Of a stretch of 64,000 nucleotides of DNA, positions 1-7,760 are shown piece by piece (position 1 is the stretch's first letter; every line of letters begins with the position of its first letter). The position numbers and the translations under genes were made by a program. Under the pieces are notes generated by a model. The model saw nothing but the letters and a program-made list of their open reading frames with translations. It did no database searches and was not told where the DNA came from. This DNA comes from Gordonia prachuapensis (GTDB lineage Bacteria; Actinomycetota; Actinomycetes; Mycobacteriales; Mycobacteriaceae), in assembly GCF_036350515.1 (NCBI RefSeq), contig NZ_JAZDUE010000002.1, positions 186,001 to 250,000 of the forward strand, in the 5' to 3' direction.

Positions 1-396
1 GGGACGCTGCGGCTGTCCCAGAGCGGCTTCGAATGGACCGAGAACTTCCTCGACACCGGGACCGGCCGCAAGGCCTGGATCTCGGTCGAAGACGATCCGG
101 ACCTCGAGGTCGTGCTGTGGCATGAGTGCAAGGGCGTCACGGTGAGCCCGGGTCCCGACGCCGTCGAGATCGACGGCCGCCGCTACCACTCCGACGAAGC
201 GGGTTCGGCGGACTTCGCCTCCACCGGCACCACCGGGCTGGGCGGCCGCGGATCGATGCGCTACCACGACTACGAGGCCGGTGACGAGCGGTTGTCCTTC
301 GAGGACTTCGGCTCGGGCTGGGAGTGCGCCCGAGGCGAGGTGATCGCACGCAGCGAATATCGCATCTATCCCACCAACCCCACGCCGGGTTCGTGA
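1..396 (+). CDS. DUF4178-domain protein, 5' end outside window
   Basis: The reading frame is open from base 1 and stops at 394-396, so only the C-terminal ~131 residues are present. The visible part (GFEWTENFLDTGTGRKAWIS..., then a 'YHDYEAGDERLSFEDFG' stretch and a final 'WECARGEVI') has the acidic, beta-rich look of DUF4178, a domain of unknown function found in actinobacterial gene sets beside DUF350 and DUF4247 proteins. No membrane segment or signal is visible in this part. The stop overlaps the GTG start of the next gene (GTGA), so the two are translationally coupled in one operon. The family assignment comes from residue patterns and neighbours only, and the biochemical role is unknown. 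Confidence 0.7.
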   Translation, partial: GTLRLSQSGFEWTENFLDTGTGRKAWISVEDDPDLEVVLWHECKGVTVSPGPDAVEIDGRRYHSDEAGSADFASTGTTGLGGRGSMRYHDYEAGDERLSFEDFGSGWECARGEVIARSEYRIYPTNPTPGS

Positions 397-932
397 CGGC
401 GCCCGGCCTGGCGGCCGGCCACGTCCGCCTGGATGTTCCCTACGCCGACACGAGTGCTCGACAACTCGCCTTCTCCCTGACCGCCGCCGTCCGCGAACCC
501 CTGGCGCGCTGCGACCACCGGTTCGAATCGGGGACGGTGTCACTGCGACTGCTCGGAGCGAGCCACCAGATCGTCGTCGACGACGGGGACCGGCAGATCT
601 GCGAAACCGTCGCCTGCCTGCCGGGTCTCGACCGGCCGCTGCCCGGTTCGGTCGCCGACGGGCCGTACTCGTTCACGTCGTCGGTCGAGCACTGCGACCC
701 GGAACGGCTCGCCGAGATCGTCGGCGACCTGCGCGAGCGGACGGCCGCCCATCGTTCCGCGGGCCTCCCTGCGCTGCTCGGCGAGTTCCCCGGACAACCG
801 CTCGCAGTGACCGCGGCGATCGCGTCGGCGCGGGGCGACGACATCGTCTGGCAGACCTGGCACACGTATCCGCAGTCGGCCGAGGTGGTCACGACCACCG
901 GTGAGCTACGCGGTGCGGGGAGCAGCCGATGA
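393..932 (+). CDS. DUF2617 family protein
   Basis: A 179-residue soluble protein of unknown function. The stretch 'LRLLGASHQIVV' followed by 'ETVACLPG' is the hallmark pattern of DUF2617, a small actinobacterial family. I chose the GTG at 393 because it overlaps the upstream stop and begins directly before the conserved 'VRLDVPYADT' strand; an ATG further upstream would lie inside the DUF4178 gene. The stop (930-932) overlaps the ATG of the DUF4247 gene by the ATGA arrangement. Order and overlaps indicate one co-translated operon with DUF4178, DUF4247, DUF350 and the spermidine synthase homologue. No catalytic motif is recognisable. Confidence 0.75.
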   Translation: MTAPGLAAGHVRLDVPYADTSARQLAFSLTAAVREPLARCDHRFESGTVSLRLLGASHQIVVDDGDRQICETVACLPGLDRPLPGSVADGPYSFTSSVEHCDPERLAEIVGDLRERTAAHRSAGLPALLGEFPGQPLAVTAAIASARGDDIVWQTWHTYPQSAEVVTTTGELRGAGSSR

Positions 933-1576
933 GCTACCCACCGCCACCCGGAGGTCCGCCACCCGGAGGTCCGCCACCGAGCGGACCGCCCCCCGGTGGG
1001 CCCCCGCCTCCTGGTGGTCCCCCACCCGGCGGACCTCCCGGAGGGTTCCGGCCGACCCCGGGTTTCGGCGACGATCCCCGCCGCGGCCTGCATCGAACCC
1101 GCAACATCATCATCGGCGTGATCGTGGTGATCGCATTGTTCGCGATCGTCGGCGCGTGCTCGGTTCGTGCGCTCGGTGGCCTCACCGGCGACGATGCCAG
1201 TGCCCGCAGTTACATCACCGCGAACTACCAGCGCGACACCTCGCTCGACGAGGGCAGCGTCGACGCCTACATCGCGCAGGGAACCCCGGCGTCGGTGGCG
1301 AGCGAACTCAGCGGCGTCGAACAGCCGGTTGATCAGCGGGCGGGCGACACATCGAACGCGGCCGATGCCGAGGGCACCCAGTTCCTGCAGTACCCCGACT
1401 ACGTCATCGGCCTGTTCCCCTTGGCCGCCGGAACGACCAAGGTCATGTTGAGTCGCGACTACCGGTCCGGGTACAACCACTTCCTGCCGTTCGTCGGCGC
1501 ATTCTGGGTTCCGACACCGAATTTCGGGGGTTCGGGCAGCGATTTCCGTGGTGGCGGCTCCGGGAGCGGGAAATGA
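929..1576 (+). CDS. DUF4247 membrane protein with Pro/Gly-rich N-terminus
   Basis: A 215-residue protein. Residues 1-45 are an almost pure Pro/Gly repeat (units of the type PPPGGPPPSG) on the cytoplasmic side. One membrane helix follows (about residues 55-75, 'IIIGVIVVIALFAIVGA'), then an extracytoplasmic domain of DUF4247 type ('YITANYQRDTSLDEG', 'DYVIGLFPLAAGTTKVML', 'RDYRSGYNHFLPFVGAFW'). The tail is Gly/Ser-rich and ends in Lys. Function is unknown. It belongs to the DUF4178-DUF2617-DUF4247-DUF350 set, whose conserved order suggests a cell-envelope role. The start overlaps the preceding stop. Confidence 0.8.
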   Translation: MSYPPPPGGPPPGGPPPSGPPPGGPPPPGGPPPGGPPGGFRPTPGFGDDPRRGLHRTRNIIIGVIVVIALFAIVGACSVRALGGLTGDDASARSYITANYQRDTSLDEGSVDAYIAQGTPASVASELSGVEQPVDQRAGDTSNAADAEGTQFLQYPDYVIGLFPLAAGTTKVMLSRDYRSGYNHFLPFVGAFWVPTPNFGGSGSDFRGGGSGSGK

Positions 1577-1658
1577 CCGCCATGTCACCACGCACAATGA
1601 CACCGACGAGTCCCACATCCCTCACCCGACGCGCTTCACGACCTGAACCGGAGGACAC

Positions 1659-2084
1659 GTGCTCGAAGATCTGATCCGAAACGCCTATTCCGCCGCCGCA
1701 TACGGCGCGACGGGCATGGTGCTCATGCTGCTGTCGTTTGCGGTCATCGATGCCCTGACGCCGGGCAATCTGCGGCATCTGCTGTGGGCGGACCGCAACC
1801 GCAACGCCGGAATCCTGGTCGGCTCCAATGCCTTCGCCGTGGCGATCATCGTCACCGCGGCGATCGTGGCCAGTGAGGGCCGACTGTTCGAAGGTCTCAC
1901 CTACACGGTCGTGTACACGGTCATCGGGGTCGTCATCATGACGGTCACGTTCTTCATCATCGACCTGTTCACCCCGGGCAAGCTGGGTGAACTCGTCGTG
2001 CACCCGGAGAGTCATCCCGCGGTGTGGATGCACGGTGTGGTGCACGTCGGCATCGCGATGATCGTCGCCGCCTCCATCCTGTAG
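1659..2084 (+). CDS. DUF350 membrane protein
   Basis: A 141-residue integral membrane protein with four hydrophobic helices. Two internal 'LTPG' and 'FTPGKLGEL' motifs, each after a hydrophobic helix, reflect the duplicated two-helix unit typical of DUF350. GTG at 1659 follows an upstream GGAGGA six bases away. The gene sits 82 bases after the DUF4247 gene and 21 bases before the speE homologue, matching the mycobacterial order as I recall it (Rv2600-Rv2601). DUF350 proteins have no established activity. A paralogue with the same architecture lies at 23931-24359. Confidence 0.85.
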   Translation: MLEDLIRNAYSAAAYGATGMVLMLLSFAVIDALTPGNLRHLLWADRNRNAGILVGSNAFAVAIIVTAAIVASEGRLFEGLTYTVVYTVIGVVIMTVTFFIIDLFTPGKLGELVVHPESHPAVWMHGVVHVGIAMIVAASIL

Positions 2085-2105
2085 CGCCAACCCCGCCGTT
2101 CCACC

Positions 2106-3701
2106 GTGACCACCTTCGACGAACCCGAACCCGGCGTGTCCGAACCGGGCGCGCCGGGCACCTCGTCGGCGCACGGTCGGGCGCGGTGGTCGCGTGCTGC
2201 GCTGCTGGCGGTCGTCTTCGTCTGCGCGGCATGTGGTCTCGTCTACGAGCTCGCCCTCGTCTCGCTCGGCTCGTTCCTGATCGGCAACACCGCCACGCAG
2301 GCGTCGATCGTGCTCTCGGTGATGGTGTTCGCGATGGGTGTCGGCTCGCTGGCCGCCAAACCCCTGCAGTCCCGGCCGATCACGTCGTTCGCGGCGATCG
2401 AACTCGGTCTTGCCCTGCTCGGCGGGCTATCGGTGATGGGCCTCTACGCCGCGTTCGCCTATCTGTCGCTCTACACCCCCGCACTGGTGGTGGTCGCCTT
2501 CGTGCTCGGCCTGCTCATCGGCGCGGAGATACCGCTGCTGATGGTGCTGCTGCAACGGATCCGGCGTCAGGATGCCGGCAGCGCGGTCGCCGACATGTTC
2601 GCCGTCGACTACATCGGCGCACTGGTCGGCGGCCTCTGCTTCCCGTTCCTGCTGCTCCCCCTGTTCGGTCAGCTCGAGGGAGCGCTGGTCGTCGGGCTGG
2701 TCAATGCCGCCGCAGGCAGCTTCCTGGTGTTCGGCGTGTTCCGGAAGGATCTCGGCCGCGTGGCGCGCGGGATTCTCGGCATCGCCGCGGTGGCGGTGAT
2801 CGCGGCGCTGGTCGCCGGGATGGTCTGGGCCGACAGGTTCGAGGTGACCGCCCGGCAGGCGATGTTCCGTGATCCGATCGTGGCGGCCGAACGAACGCCG
2901 TATCAGGACATCGTGATCACCGAGCGGGGGACACGACTCGGCGACGACACTCGTCTGTATCTCAACGGCGACCTGCAGTTCTCGTCGATCGATGAGTACC
3001 GCTACCACGAGTCGCTGGTGCATCCGGCGATGGCGGGACCCCGTGACGACGTGCTCATCCTGGGCGGCGGCGATGGTCTCGCGCTGCGTGAGGTTCTGCG
3101 CTACCCGGACGTCGCGTCGGCCACACTGGTCGAACTCGACCCCGAGATGATCCGTCTCGGCCGCGAGGACGAACGCCTCACGCGACTCAACGACGGGTCG
3201 CTGAATGATCCGCGGGCCTCCGTGGTCACCGCCGATGCGTTCTCGTGGCTGCGGGACAACCGACAACTTTTCGACGTCGTCATCGTCGACATGCCCGATC
3301 CCGACGAATCGGCAACGGCCAAACTGTATTCCACCGAGTTCTACAGCCTCGTGGGCGCCCATCTCGCCGACAGCGGACGGGCGGTGGTGCAAGCCGGATC
3401 GCCGTACTTCGCGCCGAAGTCGTTCTGGTGCATCGACTCCACGCTGCGTGCCGCCGGTCTCGCCACCACCCCGTATCACGTCGACGTCCCGTCGTTCGGC
3501 GACTGGGGCTACTTCCTGACCGGCCACACGCCACCCGAGTTGGGCCTCTCCGCGCCGGCGCCGCTGCGCTTCGTCACCGACGACGAACTCGTCGCCGCCG
3601 CGGTGTTCCCGGCCGACCGGCCGCGCCTCGACCTACCACCGTCCACCCTGATGGACCCCCGCATCCTGCGTTATGCGCAGTCGGAGTGGGCGGCCTACTG
3701 A
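2106..3701 (+). CDS. speE: Polyamine aminopropyltransferase-like protein with membrane domain
   Basis: 531 residues. The N-terminal half (about residues 20-245) holds seven or so membrane helices. The C-terminal half is a spermidine-synthase-type fold: the nucleotide-binding glycine motif 'LGGGDG' near residue 319, the acidic end of the next strand 'LVELDPEM', and the catalytic-loop motif 'VIVDMPDPDES' near residue 394. Known members transfer an aminopropyl group from decarboxylated S-adenosylmethionine. Membrane-anchored homologues in actinobacteria are annotated speE by similarity, but their substrate is often untested. GTG start, 21 bases after the DUF350 stop, so probably the last gene of that operon. 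The C-terminus overlaps the convergent SDR gene by 7 bases. Confidence 0.85.
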   Translation: MTTFDEPEPGVSEPGAPGTSSAHGRARWSRAALLAVVFVCAACGLVYELALVSLGSFLIGNTATQASIVLSVMVFAMGVGSLAAKPLQSRPITSFAAIELGLALLGGLSVMGLYAAFAYLSLYTPALVVVAFVLGLLIGAEIPLLMVLLQRIRRQDAGSAVADMFAVDYIGALVGGLCFPFLLLPLFGQLEGALVVGLVNAAAGSFLVFGVFRKDLGRVARGILGIAAVAVIAALVAGMVWADRFEVTARQAMFRDPIVAAERTPYQDIVITERGTRLGDDTRLYLNGDLQFSSIDEYRYHESLVHPAMAGPRDDVLILGGGDGLALREVLRYPDVASATLVELDPEMIRLGREDERLTRLNDGSLNDPRASVVTADAFSWLRDNRQLFDVVIVDMPDPDESATAKLYSTEFYSLVGAHLADSGRAVVQAGSPYFAPKSFWCIDSTLRAAGLATTPYHVDVPSFGDWGYFLTGHTPPELGLSAPAPLRFVTDDELVAAAVFPADRPRLDLPPSTLMDPRILRYAQSEWAAY

Positions 3702-4624
3702 TCGGTGCGCGGCCGCGCCGACACCAACTCCCCTAGAAACTCCCACAACTCGCGTTCCCGCTCGGGGTCGTACGACTCATCCGAGGACGCGGTCACGCGC
3801 GTGCGGTCGATGTATTCACCCGACGCCGCCGGCGTCCGGCCCACCGCGACGTCGGCCAACTTCCGCCCGGCTGTCGGAATCCGGTCGATCGACGGTGCCA
3901 TCGCGAGCGCCGGGAGCACCCATCGGCCGACGAACTGGTCGCGTCGGCCCGCGGCCCTGATCAGACCGGTGCCGGGCACGAATCCGGGGTTGTAGGAGAC
4001 GATCTCGACGCCCTCGGGGAGCCTGCGGGACCACTCGTGCACGAGGTGGATGGCGGCCAGCTTGCTCGTCGAGTAGGCGCATCGGCCTGCTGCCGCGGTG
4101 TCGGGTTCGGGGAATGCACCCGTACGCGCGAGGGTCGCCGGCGGCGACCACCGGGGCGCAGGCACCATGCCATAGGTGTGCCGAAAGTCGCCGAAATGGG
4201 TGTCGCTCACCGTGATCACGATCCGGGCCGGCGCAGCGAATCGATCGCGGAGCGTGTCGAGCAACAGATGGTTCGCGACGACATTGACCGCGAAGGTGGC
4301 CTCGAGTCCATCGACCGTCTCGTGCATCGCGTCGACGAACTGCAGCCCGGCATTGCCGATGAATCCGCCCAGCGGCGGCAATGACCCGTCGTCGAGCCGT
4401 CCGGTGATGTCGGCGAGGGCTGCGCGGATGCTGTCGAGGCTCGCGAGGTCGGCGTCGACAACGGTCACGCGCCGCCCCGTCGCGTCGAGGTCTCGAGCGA
4501 AGCCCTCGGGTCCTCCACCCCGAGCCGGAAGAACCAGGTGGACATCGGGATCGAGCCGCAAGATCTCGGCCGCTGCAACGCGCCCGATGCCACGGGTCGC
4601 TCCGGTCATGACCAGGGTGTGCAT
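3695..4624 (-). CDS. Short-chain dehydrogenase/reductase
   Basis: 309-residue SDR with the full NAD(P) signature: 'TGATRGIG' at residues 7-14, 'GNAGLQF' for the NAG motif, and the catalytic Tyr and Lys in 'YSTSK'. The long insertion before YSTSK ('YGMVPAPRWSPPATLA') resembles the protochlorophyllide-reductase-like/WWOX branch of SDRs. The substrate cannot be told. The gene is divergent from a TetR regulator 76 bases away, with two identical-type palindromes between them, so it is very probably the regulator's target. It converges with, and overlaps by 7 bases, the speE homologue. Confidence 0.88.
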   Translation of the reverse strand: MHTLVMTGATRGIGRVAAAEILRLDPDVHLVLPARGGGPEGFARDLDATGRRVTVVDADLASLDSIRAALADITGRLDDGSLPPLGGFIGNAGLQFVDAMHETVDGLEATFAVNVVANHLLLDTLRDRFAAPARIVITVSDTHFGDFRHTYGMVPAPRWSPPATLARTGAFPEPDTAAAGRCAYSTSKLAAIHLVHEWSRRLPEGVEIVSYNPGFVPGTGLIRAAGRRDQFVGRWVLPALAMAPSIDRIPTAGRKLADVAVGRTPAASGEYIDRTRVTASSDESYDPERERELWEFLGELVSARPRTDQ

Positions 4625-4638
4625 GGCAGCTCCATTCA

Positions 4639-4653
4639 GTTGACGCTGTCAAC
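4639..4653. promoter_or_regulatory. TetR-type operator, site 1
   Basis: GTTGAC-GCT-GTCAAC, a perfect 6+6 inverted repeat with a 3-base centre, lies 15 bases upstream of the SDR start. The same half-sites recur 32 bases away (centre to centre, three helical turns) at 4669-4687. Assignment to the adjacent TetR regulator is inferred from position. Confidence 0.65.
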
Positions 4654-4668
4654 CCAGTCAAGGCGGTT

Positions 4669-4687
4669 CAGTTGACGATGTCAACTG
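4669..4687. promoter_or_regulatory. TetR-type operator, site 2
   Basis: CAGTTGAC-GAT-GTCAACTG, a perfect 8+8 inverted repeat, lies 14 bases before the TetR start. It shares its core GTTGAC(N3)GTCAAC with site 1. Together the sites cover the whole divergent promoter, which suggests autorepression and repression of the SDR. Confidence 0.65.
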
Positions 4688-4700
4688 ATAGCTTGGCGGG

Positions 4701-5285
4701 ATGACGACCAGAGCGGAGAGCGCCGCGCGCACCCGCCGGGCGTTGCTGGGTGCAGCCGGCGACCTGCTCGACCGTGGCGGGCCCGATGCGGTCACCCTGC
4801 GTGACGTCGGTGCCGGCGCGGGCGTGTCCCGGTCAGCCGCGTACCGCCACTTCGAAGACAAGAACGCGTTGCTCACGGCTTTGGCCGCCGACGCGTGGGC
4901 AGCCGTCGCCATCGGCCTCGACGGCATCCTCGACGACGGCTCACTCACCCCCGAGAGTGCCGTTCGGGTCGCGCTTGAATCCCTCTCGGACCTCGGTCGC
5001 GACCGACCTCACCTCTACCGCCTGATGTTCACCGCGGGCCCCGCCGACCACCCGGCGGTCGTCGACGCGGCCACCCGGGCCCAGGACGGCTTCCTCACTC
5101 TCGTCGGCAGATTCGTCGGGACCGACGAGGCACGACGCTACGCCGGTGTGCTGTTGGCCGCCGCCCACGGCCTCACCGACCTGGATCTCAGTGGGCACCT
5201 TCCCCGGGAGAAATGGCACGCCGACAGACATGAGCTCATCGACCTGTTGGTCGCCATGATCGCGCGTACCCCCGACCTTTCGTGA
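4701..5285 (+). CDS. TetR/AcrR family transcriptional regulator
   Basis: 194 residues. The N-terminal helix-turn-helix is clear: 'VTLRDVGAGAGVSRSAAYRHFEDKNALL', in which the recognition helix is SRSAAYRHF. The C-terminal ligand domain contains 'DRPHLYRLMFTAGPADHP', typical of the WHG-type TetR C-terminal domain. It is divergent from the SDR at 3695-4624 and two palindromes lie in the 76-base gap, so it probably represses that gene and itself. The ligand is unknown. The sensor kinase gene starts 25 bases downstream on the same strand, but the functional link is doubtful. Confidence 0.9.
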   Translation: MTTRAESAARTRRALLGAAGDLLDRGGPDAVTLRDVGAGAGVSRSAAYRHFEDKNALLTALAADAWAAVAIGLDGILDDGSLTPESAVRVALESLSDLGRDRPHLYRLMFTAGPADHPAVVDAATRAQDGFLTLVGRFVGTDEARRYAGVLLAAAHGLTDLDLSGHLPREKWHADRHELIDLLVAMIARTPDLS

Positions 5286-5310
5286 ACACGACGACCCTCA
5301 GGATGGGATC

Positions 5311-6537
5311 GTGGAGTCCATGTCCGGCCAGTTGGCGATAGCACTCGCGATCATCGCGGTCGTCGTCGTGGTCGCGGCCGTGGTGCTCATCCGGACCCGC
5401 CGGGTCGTCACCACGCCGACCGAACGGGCCGTGCACTTCGCCCTGCAGACGGCGTCGCAGGCGGCGCGCTCACTGCGCACCGGGCTCTCCGCCGAGTCCG
5501 CACACGAGGCGCTGCCCCACCTGCGCGACCTCACCACGGCGGACGCGCTCGCCCTGTACGACTCACACGGGGAACTGCTGGCATGCGAACCCGACGACGA
5601 CTCACTGTGGGGCGGCGCTCTCACCGACGCCGCCGCGCACGCGGCGCACACCGCCGAGGTCGACCAGCGTCGGGTCCTGGTCAACGATCCCTGCGGGACG
5701 GAATCGCGTGTGCGAGCGCTGATCGCGCAACCGCTGGTCGCCGACGACGCCGGGGTCGGCACCCTGGTCGTCGTGACCAATCACCGTCCGGGGCCCGGCA
5801 TGATGGGCGCGGTCGGCGAGGTCGCGCGGTACGTGTCGAGCCAGATCGAACTGGCCGAACTCGAGGCGTCCCGGGCTCGGCTCGACCGCGCCGAGGTGCT
5901 GGCGTTGCGCGCCCAGATCAGCCCGCACTTCATCTACAACGCCCTCAACACGATCGCGTCGTTCGTCCGCACCGACCCCGACCGCGCCCGCGAACTCATC
6001 CTGGATTTCGCCGACTTCACCCGATACTCCTTCCGGGCGGCAGGCGAATACACCGTCCTCGCCGACGAACTGCGCAACATCGACCGCTACCTCACCCTCG
6101 AACGGGCGAGGTTCGGGCCGTCCCTGGACGTCCGACTACAGGTGTCACCGGAGGTGCTCAACGTCGTCGTACCCTTCCTGGCGTTGCAGCCGCTGGTGGA
6201 GAACGCCGTACGGCACGGCCTGGCCGGCAAGGGCGGCGGGACCATCACGATCACCGCCGCCGACGAGGGCACCGACTGCGTGATCACCATCGAGGACGAC
6301 GGCGTCGGGATGGACCCCGAACTGCTGCGATCGGGAGACATCGACGCGCTGGACGGCGGCGGGGACCCGGCGCAGCGGAGTGAGTCCGACGGCGCACACG
6401 TGGGGCTCACCAATGTGGACCATCGGCTGCGCGCCGCATTCGGCAACGACTACGGTCTAGTGGTCGACACGGGCGTCGGCGCCGGTACCCGGGTCGGAAT
6501 GCGGGTCCCCAAATTCCGCGCCGGTATCCGGGCCTGA
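5311..6537 (+). CDS. LytS-type sensor histidine kinase
   Basis: 408 residues. One N-terminal membrane helix (about residues 7-30, Ile/Val-rich) precedes a GAF-like sensory domain (about 40-180). Then comes a His_kinase domain of the LytS/YehU class with phospho-acceptor His in 'ISPHFIYNALN' (about residue 206), and a HATPase with N-box 'LVENAVRHG' (about 295), G-box 'EDDGVGM' and 'GLTNVDHRL'. GTG at 5311 was taken; ATG at 5320 is possible. Unlike classical LytS it has one helix, not a multi-pass receptor domain, so sensing is probably by the cytoplasmic GAF. The partner response regulator begins 30 bases downstream, and symporters follow. Confidence 0.9.
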   Translation: MESMSGQLAIALAIIAVVVVVAAVVLIRTRRVVTTPTERAVHFALQTASQAARSLRTGLSAESAHEALPHLRDLTTADALALYDSHGELLACEPDDDSLWGGALTDAAAHAAHTAEVDQRRVLVNDPCGTESRVRALIAQPLVADDAGVGTLVVVTNHRPGPGMMGAVGEVARYVSSQIELAELEASRARLDRAEVLALRAQISPHFIYNALNTIASFVRTDPDRARELILDFADFTRYSFRAAGEYTVLADELRNIDRYLTLERARFGPSLDVRLQVSPEVLNVVVPFLALQPLVENAVRHGLAGKGGGTITITAADEGTDCVITIEDDGVGMDPELLRSGDIDALDGGGDPAQRSESDGAHVGLTNVDHRLRAAFGNDYGLVVDTGVGAGTRVGMRVPKFRAGIRA

Positions 6538-6567
6538 CGATCCCGGTCGAGTCGAAGGAGGTGGGTC

Positions 6568-7356
6568 ATGCCCCTGGTCGTCCTCGCGGTCGACGACGAA
6601 CCGCCAGCGCTCGACGAACTCGCCTACCTCCTCGGCAGACAACCCGAGGTCGACGAGGTGTTCACCGCCGGTGACGCCACCCATGCGCTTCGCGAACTCA
6701 GCGAGCGGCGCATCGACGCGCTGTTCCTCGACATCAACATGCCCGGTCTCAGTGGCCTCGAACTCGCCGGCGTGCTCCGGAAATATGCCGAGCCACCGGG
6801 CGTGGTGTTCGTGACCGCCCACGAGGACAAGGCGGTCGACGCGTTCGACGTCGGGGCCGTCGACTACCTCCTCAAACCGTTGCGCGAACAGCGACTCGCA
6901 CAAGCGATCTCGAGGCTGACTGCCGCGCGCGACAGTGCGCAGCAGCGCCCGCCCGAGGGGCCATCGCGCCCGTCCACTTCCGACGAGGTCATCCCGGTGG
7001 AGCTCTCGGGGGTCACGTCACTGGTCCGCCGCGACAGCATCTCCTGGGTGGAGGCCGTGGGCGACTACGCCCGCCTCCACTCGGACTCCGGATCCCACCT
7101 GGTGCGAATCCCGTTGTCCACGTTGGCCACCCGTTGGCAGGACCACGGATTCCAGCGGGTGCACCGCTCCTACCTGGTGGCGGTGCGGATGATCACGGGC
7201 CTGCGGGCCAAGGGATCGTCGACGGTCGTGTGCGTACGCGCCAACGGAGCGTCGGAGGCCGTGGAATTGCCGGTGAGCCGACGCCAACTCCGTGAACTCA
7301 AGGATCTGCTCGTCCGGGACCCGATGCGCCAGATCCGCGCCGACAGCGAAACCTGA
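6568..7356 (+). CDS. LytTR-family response regulator
   Basis: 262 residues. The receiver domain carries the acidic pair 'VDDEP' (residues 8-12), phospho-acceptor Asp55 in 'FLDINMPG', Thr in 'VFVTAH' and Lys in 'YLLKPL'. A variable linker follows, then a LytTR DNA-binding domain from about residue 140 ('SWVEAVGDYARLHS', 'FQRVHRSYLVAV', 'LPVSRRQLREL'). A strong GGAGG ribosome site precedes the ATG. It is encoded with its kinase and just upstream of a DUF485 gene and two sodium:solute symporters. In enterobacteria, LytS/LytTR pairs (BtsSR, YpdAB) sense carboxylates and control transporters, so a similar job is inferred here. Confidence 0.92.
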   Translation: MPLVVLAVDDEPPALDELAYLLGRQPEVDEVFTAGDATHALRELSERRIDALFLDINMPGLSGLELAGVLRKYAEPPGVVFVTAHEDKAVDAFDVGAVDYLLKPLREQRLAQAISRLTAARDSAQQRPPEGPSRPSTSDEVIPVELSGVTSLVRRDSISWVEAVGDYARLHSDSGSHLVRIPLSTLATRWQDHGFQRVHRSYLVAVRMITGLRAKGSSTVVCVRANGASEAVELPVSRRQLRELKDLLVRDPMRQIRADSET

Positions 7357-7384
7357 AGGCGATGAACCGATCTCGAGTGGCATC

Positions 7385-7756
7385 ATGACCGACCACCCCC
7401 CGCGCCGAGAGCGCGTCGTACTCGCACAACGCCGCGGAGCGCGCATGATGCGCACGCGCATGGAGGTCCAAGAGCAGACCGAGGTCGGCGATGCGCTCGT
7501 GCGGGGCCTGATGCGAGCACAGCTCGGCCTGGCGCTGCGCCTGGCGGTGGCCGTCGTCGTCGTAATCGTCGCGATCCCGCTGACCGGCACCCTCTTCCCT
7601 GCCCTGACGACCGCGAGTTTCCTCGGCATCCGACTGAACTGGCTGGTGCTCGTCTTCGCCCTCTACCCGCTGCTGTACGTCGCGGGGCGCATCTACGTCC
7701 ACTTCGCCGAGCAGGCCGAGCGGGATTTCCTGCGCGTCGTCGACGACGAGACGTGA
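7385..7756 (+). CDS. Small membrane protein preceding a symporter (DUF485-like position)
   Basis: 123 residues from the ATG at 7385. A charged N-terminus rich in Arg is followed by two hydrophobic helices (about 53-73 and 83-105), then 'YVHFAEQAERDFLRVVDD'. The two-helix layout and acidic tail match the small DUF485-type partners that precede acetate/monocarboxylate symporters. The sequence is divergent and lacks the 'WY-LY-LL' core seen in the gene at 9830, so the family name is tentative. It lies 4 bases before the symporter start and is almost surely co-translated with it. Whether these small proteins are subunits or assembly factors is not settled. Confidence 0.72.
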   Translation: MTDHPPRRERVVLAQRRGARMMRTRMEVQEQTEVGDALVRGLMRAQLGLALRLAVAVVVVIVAIPLTGTLFPALTTASFLGIRLNWLVLVFALYPLLYVAGRIYVHFAEQAERDFLRVVDDET

Positions 7757-7760
7757 GCGC

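Noticed and set aside
440..1618. Long minus-strand open frame (392 codons) opposite the DUF2617 and DUF4247 genes
   Set aside because: Antisense to well-supported genes with family motifs; its translation is Arg/Ser-rich with no recognisable domain, typical of the mirror frame in GC-rich DNA.
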